From contig NW_026251757.1 of assembly GCF_025024155.1 (NCBI RefSeq), forward strand, positions 62,001-126,000: a stretch of DNA of 64,000 bases. Direction: 5' to 3'. Positions 59,429 through 64,000 of the stretch are shown here, in pieces; the first letter of the stretch is position 1, and every line of letters starts with the position of its first letter. A model generated the notes under the pieces. It did no database searches, was not told where the DNA came from, and saw nothing but the letters and a program-made list of their open reading frames with translations. The position numbers and the translations under genes are program-made. The DNA comes from Gamsiella multidivaricata. Taxonomy: Eukaryota; Mortierellomycota; Mortierellomycetes; Mortierellales; Mortierellaceae.

Positions 59429-61820
59429 GTCGAATTGGCTGTGCGGGCCAGGTGGCCAGGCTGGAGGGCAGGGCCAGTGCCAAAGGAAATATAGTATCCG
59501 CGTAGAGCGAACAATATTTGTCATAAAATAAAACCATAGTTGTACATTTGTATACACGCCTGCATGTTTGTTTGAATAGAGTACCCGCGGCGCGCCAAAC
59601 GCTGCTCAGAAAAAGACTGGAGACGATGAAATGGATGGAAAGCGTCGTGAAGAGTCCTAGGGAAGATACAGCACGAATATATTGCAGCTACGCGCATTAG
59701 ACAGCGCGACTCTGTGTCGTTATTTTCTTTGATATGTTCTGGCATTCCCTATCTGTGCTACTAGGTTTGATTGAGAAAAATGGTTGAATGCGTGCATGCA
59801 ATGACTACGAAGCGCTTTATTTTCTCCGCTTTATTCAACTACTGGTCGGCTCCCAGCTCTGCTGGTGTCCTTATATGTATTTCGGAACCAAGTGTGCAAG
59901 GAATTTCATTGTCTTATCCTAATCATGGAGAAACCATTATTTTATTTTTTTTTGGTCGCTACTGCTTTGCCTGCAAATGTAATTTCAGGCCGAAAACATA
60001 AACGCGTCAAAATAGTTGGCGTCGCTCATCTGCGCGACCTCTTTAGTGCTCCCATATTAACCCTCACCTTATTTCTGCTATCATATCCATTAATGCTCAT
60101 TTTGATCGCAGAGCATTAGACGGCTGCAGTAGCCGGTTTGGCACTTGAGACTGGGTTATTAATGTCCTCTGAGGCTGTCAGCGTTGTCTCGAAATAGGCA
60201 AAGTCGAGCTATTCAATCTCGCGAAGGTAATCGCTTTCGGGTTCCCTTTTGGTAATGGCCAGCATATTTGGCAGGAGCTCTCCAGACGGCGGTGTTCTTT
60301 ATCTGCGGGTGCGGGACTGGAGCTCTCTTTGCTTGTCCCATCATCATGATTCAAGTGCGTGCCGGCGTAAAGACCTTGCGATCGTACCTACGCTGAACAG
60401 TATCTTCGAGATGAACGGGTCAGGGTTCAAGTTGGTAATTTTTGTAAGCCTTACTCCAAAAGTGTTGAGTAGTATGTCGAAAAAGTCAGGGCTGCCGCAA
60501 CTATGGGTTCCATTAGCAAAGCGCTAGCTCAGAGCACTGTGAACCCCCAGAGGAGTTTAGTGAGGGGTGATGGCGGATCTTTATCTGACGAGTTCGAAGA
60601 CGGCGTTCAAGGCCTTTATTTCGATGGTGGCGACGCCACTCGTGTGGATTTAGGCTTAAGTACCTTTGGCTGCACGCCATACCTGAGGCAGCGAAGATGA
60701 TGGAGGAGGTAGAGACGATTGGGAGTGGTCCTGTTAGTGTATTTGAGGCTGGTGATGCTAATGTCGGGGCTAGTGCAAGGACGGCAGCTTTTTAGAGAGC
60801 AGAAATGAAGGATAATAGCAATAAAGAATGAAAGCGAACGCGTCGCGCTTGCTCGCTTCCTTATTTTCGGGAATCCCATTTTACTGGGACGTTCCAACTG
60901 ACATGGCCGATGAGTAAGCGCGTCGTTATCGTAATGAAGGTATCCTTTACAGCACAATTGACCCAAGATACCCTCGTAGGTTTCTCTTTGCATCTTACAC
61001 TGGCTCGTGTGAGGTGAGAGTTTGCTGCAGCGCTTAGCATATGTGGTTGTATTTTTTACAAGTATATAAACTAAACTGCACGTACAAGTTTTGGGCGATT
61101 AAATTACAATGTTTTGAGAGCCCTCATACTGGCTAGTCCGCATACAGAAAAACCCCCTGAAGCTGTAGCAGGGTCCGGTCACCGTAATCAGACTACGTTA
61201 TAAAGTGAAGAGAAGTGGCAGGGTTGGAGAGTCTTTGTAGCCTACCGTTGCAAGGAAAGGTAGCCTGCTTTCTCCTTGGTCGATGGACGACTTTACAATA
61301 GAGCAATCGAAGACAGAGGGAGGACATGTCCATGTAGTGTGAATTATATTTCGCCGGCCTATTTTTACCTGTACCAAACATACTCTGTTGGCCTAGATGT
61401 TTATGGCAACAGTTTAACGCTCACCTTGCAGGTGGAGAAGAAAAAAAGAAGTGATGAGAGTAACCCTCTTTTCCATCATTCCCTCCATCACCTCACCCTT
61501 CCGTCCCTCCGTCGTTCATCCTCTCCTTCTCCCTCTCTCCCCTCTTCCCCTTTCCTCCCCCTTCCCTTTACTGCATCGCGCGGCGTCTGCTCCTCCTGTC
61601 TATCTGTCTCCTTTTGACTGGCATCTGCACTCTTAGTCCGACACCCGTCTCATGAACCTTTAATATATCCTCGTTCCTGAATCTCACACCTCGCAGGTCT
61701 CGTCGCCTCTGGTCCTGGCTCCTCCTTCCCAATCCCCGCATCCCCTCTCTCCCATCACAATCCCTCTTTTCACTCTCTTCTCATTCACTCTAATTGTCCC
61801 AGCATTCGGATTCGGAAGCC
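59429..61820. other. 2.4-kb region with no recognised gene
   Basis: Between the UBA gene and the Cys-tail gene. Open frames on both strands are short, often lack ATG starts, and show no family signal. A strongly pyrimidine-rich leader covers about 61440-61800. An unrecognised non-coding transcript or a decayed gene cannot be excluded. Confidence 0.5.
59527..59532 (+). terminator. Polyadenylation signal AATAAA (UBA protein)
   Basis: AATAAA lies 99 bp after the stop codon. Confidence 0.5.
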
Positions 61821-62795
61821 ATGTTCAGCAAGACCAGCAAACGCATCTCACTCAACCCTATCGACAACCGGCAGTATGAGGGCGATACAACCCCCATCAT
61901 GACCGACTATATACCCCCGACCACACCCACAACCCCTACAACCCCAAACGCACCCAGATCGATACACAATGGACACCAGGGGCACCGGGGGAATGGCGGA
62001 TACAGTAATGGAGGAGGTGGTGGTGGTGGTGGGAGGACGATGAAATCGGCGCCGATTCAGCTCCCAGGAAACAGTGGTAGCAGTGCTCACAGTGGCACCA
62101 GTTACAGCAGTGGCGGAAGAACTCGAGGACAACCGCCGACATCTCCACGCTATGATGGGTTTGGTCAAAGCGGCAGCGGCGGTGGCCAAGGCGGTGGAAA
62201 TGGCGGTGGCAATGGCGCTCGAAGGAACAATACGTACCACGCGAGCAGTAACCAGCACCACCTGCAGCATCAGCAGCAGCGCCATAACACGACCCGCCAC
62301 GGCGGCGGCGATCGTCCTAGGCAACAACAACAACAGCAGCAGATGACTTATCATTCCTCTCGCAGCCAGCCGGACCTGCATAGCGGATACCAGCCTACGC
62401 CGCAAATGTACTCGCCCACATCCCCGTCGTTCCATAACCAGTACCCGCCACCATCCCCCGGCTCACCCTTGCCGCCGTATGTTGAGAGGCCGGTGATGAC
62501 ACCGCCACCGCCGAGTTATTCACCTTCCTCACGGGACGTTGGAGGCGGAGGAAGCGGTCGAGGAGTGCCTGCACGATCGGTGAGCAATGATCCGGAGCTG
62601 GCGATGTACGAGAGCAGTGCGTACTACACCAACCGTAACCGTAAGCAGCAACAACAACAGCAATTGATGCAGCAACGGCGGAGGCAGCAGCAGGAGCAGG
62701 AAGAGAAAGGAGAGTGTTGCTCGTGCTTAAAGGATATAGGAGAATTTTGTCCGTGCCTGTGTTTCTGTTGTCTCTTTGGAGCCGTTGCCGTATAG
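61821..62795 (+). CDS. Low-complexity protein with Cys-rich C-terminal tail
   Basis: A single 324-residue frame begins at ATG 61821; a TTG-started upstream extension at 61794 is not used. Nearly the whole protein is disordered: Thr/Pro (PTTPTTPTTPN), poly-Gly, poly-Gln (RQQQQQQQ) and Pro/Ser blocks. The last ~26 residues, CCSCLKDIGEFCPCLCFCC and LFGAVAV, are hydrophobic and hold nine Cys. This resembles CYSTM/PLAC8-like tails that are S-acylated and sit at membranes. The simplest reading is a disordered, palmitoylated peripheral membrane protein (inference). No introns, no homologue recognised. Confidence 0.65.
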   Translation: MFSKTSKRISLNPIDNRQYEGDTTPIMTDYIPPTTPTTPTTPNAPRSIHNGHQGHRGNGGYSNGGGGGGGGRTMKSAPIQLPGNSGSSAHSGTSYSSGGRTRGQPPTSPRYDGFGQSGSGGGQGGGNGGGNGARRNNTYHASSNQHHLQHQQQRHNTTRHGGGDRPRQQQQQQQMTYHSSRSQPDLHSGYQPTPQMYSPTSPSFHNQYPPPSPGSPLPPYVERPVMTPPPPSYSPSSRDVGGGGSGRGVPARSVSNDPELAMYESSAYYTNRNRKQQQQQQLMQQRRRQQQEQEEKGECCSCLKDIGEFCPCLCFCCLFGAVAV

Positions 62796-62814
62796 GAATG
62801 TTCATTGTGTTTGT

Positions 62815-62890
62815 CTTCTTTTTTTTCTTTTTTTTTTTCTCCTTTTCCTTTTTCCTTTTCCTTTTTCCTTTTCCTTTTTCCTTTTCCTTG
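62815..62890. repeat. CCTTTT/CTTTTT pyrimidine microsatellite
   Basis: A 12-bp TTTTCC/TTTTTCC repeat runs about six times right after the Cys-tail stop codon; the minus strand is a purine (GGAAAA) array that creates a long spurious Lys/Glu frame. Confidence 0.8.
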
Positions 62891-62984
62891 CTTCTTGAGG
62901 GCAGGTTTCCTCCGAAGATGCGCAAATGCGCGCACCGCTTATTGAGAGAGAAGGGTAGTAATAGTAATAGTAATAGTTGTGAAA

Positions 62985-62990
62985 AATAAA
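62985..62990 (+). terminator. Polyadenylation signal AATAAA (Cys-tail gene)
   Basis: AATAAA lies 190 bp after the stop, just after a TAGTAA/TAATAG repeat (62955-62978). Confidence 0.45.
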
Positions 62991-63661
62991 AATTGTACAG
63001 TATTCAACTTGCATTATGGCCTCGATCTGCTGAGTGAAGGTGCTCTTTTAAGCAATTGCAATTTTACGAGCGGGGGTACCTGGGAGTAGAAAGGATCGGC
63101 AGCAAAAAACGCCCCTTGTTCTCATCCCCACACCTTTCAGCCCTAGAATGCTGCTACTGCTGCGAATCGTTCATCGGTACACTGTTTCTCAGAGGCTGAT
63201 GAGGGTTCCAAGGATACTTCCTCTCCCCGAGAGAAAGCTCGTTGAGACGATCTCGCACGGATGTTAGGACCCCAGTTTTCATCGTGCGGGCCAGGTCTCT
63301 ACTTCAGACCCCCTAGCCTTCTTCATCCTCACTTCTGGTAGATCAAAAATGTACCCTCTGTGCGCCGTCTGTACTTCCAAATGGCTGTCTTCAGTGCTGT
63401 ATGGCCATGGGTCCTGAAGGCAGAATCAATTGCCCAATGTTGCACAGACACATCCCGCCTCCCGTTCGAAAACCGAGAGCGATGTTCTTATACCTTGGAA
63501 GCAAGTTTTTTTTTTCTTTTTTTTTTCTCTCATCTTGCATCCATCCTCCTTAGTACCGCCGGCATTCATTTTTGACATTCCTTGCGTCCCTTTCTGATAC
63601 CACTCGCATCAGCACCAGCGTTTTCCTTTGATACTAGTAATTTATGTAGACACCCCCTGTA
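62991..63661. other. Intergenic region, no gene seen
   Basis: It holds the promoter of the final partial gene; a T-rich run lies at about 63507-63530. Confidence 0.55.
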
Positions 63662-64000
63662 ATGCCAGACGATTATATTGTGGAGATTCCTGAGGGCACC
63701 TCCAACATTCAACCAAAGACACTGGAGCCCACATCAAATACGAGTGACACTGTGCAGGTCAATAGCCAGGAGAGTGTGATTGCAAACAGCACAAATGACT
63801 CGGTGTCGCAGCTAGATAAGACCGCGGATATCCATAACCTTCAGCAAGGAAGTCTCCAAGAAAAGACTCCTATAACTGAGAGCGAGCCCTGTATGTAAAT
63901 CACAAAAAGACAGCTGTCTCTTTTTAACTGTGGCCGCTCATACTGAGATATACTGTCCAATGGTTATTAGCATTAAAGGTCTACTTCAAGCAGGACGAAA
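63662..64000 (+). CDS. Start of a gene truncated by the window; possible PB1-domain protein
   Basis: Exon 1 (63662-63890) encodes 76 acidic, Ser/Thr-rich residues starting MPDDYIVEIPEGTSN. A GTATGT donor follows, and an acceptor at 63970 (TTATTAG) would join in frame to SLKVYFKQDE before the window ends. A strand starting (V/L)KV(Y/K)F followed by charged residues is how PB1 domains begin, but ten residues are too few to be sure. Function not assigned. Confidence 0.5.

Noticed and set aside
61848..62435. Minus-strand frame of 195 codons
   Set aside because: It is antisense to the low-complexity Cys-tail gene, with CCA/ACC-type repeats; no protein-like features.
62395..62935. Lys/Glu-rich minus-strand frames
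   Set aside because: They come from the TTTTCC pyrimidine array read on the other strand.

Overview
This is a gene-dense nuclear contig fragment from a filamentous fungus. Nearly every gene is broken by short GT-AG introns (about 80-280 bp, one of about 740 bp), leaders are pyrimidine-rich, AATAAA signals follow many stop codons, and no bacterial or viral features were seen. The gene set suggests an early-diverging, non-flagellated fungus: a Stealth/GNPTAB-like phosphotransferase, an AA11-like LPMO, an ApsA/Num1 cortical anchor, a TMEM41B homologue, and UBE2O together with AFG2. A Mortierella-type (Mucoromycota) genome is my best guess, but this rests on gene content and intron style, not on any search.

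Layout. 1-8 kb: the 3' part of a Stealth-domain sugar-phosphate transferase (+), an MFS transporter (+), and an F-box/LRR protein (-). 8-16.3 kb: a large coiled-coil protein ending in an Mcp5-type PH domain (+), then an amino-acid permease (+). 16.4-29 kb, mostly minus strand: a membrane RING-H2 protein, a TMEM41B/VTT-domain protein, a Sel1-repeat protein and VPS11 (11 exons). 29-37 kb: a small CS-like protein divergent from VPS11, an L2HGDH-type FAD oxidoreductase, and a secreted AA11-like LPMO, separated by long stretches with no recognised gene. 37-48 kb: AFG2/SPATA5 (-) and UBE2O (+) share a 239-bp divergent promoter, followed by TFIIB and an AKR7-type aldo-keto reductase. 49-59.4 kb, all plus: a mitochondrial LEA-like repeat protein, a DNAJC7-type TPR/J co-chaperone, MFAP1, GID4, and a UBA protein that looks like a fungal UBAP1/MVB12 relative. 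59.4-64 kb: a mostly non-coding stretch, a low-complexity protein with a Cys-rich tail, and the start of a gene that runs off the window.

How the genes relate. Most are ordinary single-copy housekeeping genes for membrane traffic (VPS11, possibly the ESCRT-I-like UBA protein, TMEM41B), protein quality control and ubiquitin (UBE2O, GID4, RING, F-box, DNAJC7), ribosome maturation (AFG2), transcription and splicing (TFIIB, MFAP1) and metabolism. I see no cluster that looks like a dedicated new pathway. The most unusual items are the Stealth/EF-hand gene, the 22-residue repeats of the LEA-like protein, the fungal UBAP1-like protein, the AFG2-UBE2O head-to-head pair and the CS-like orphan. Exon junctions were derived by hand and checked for reading-frame continuity; spliced lengths are multiples of three throughout.
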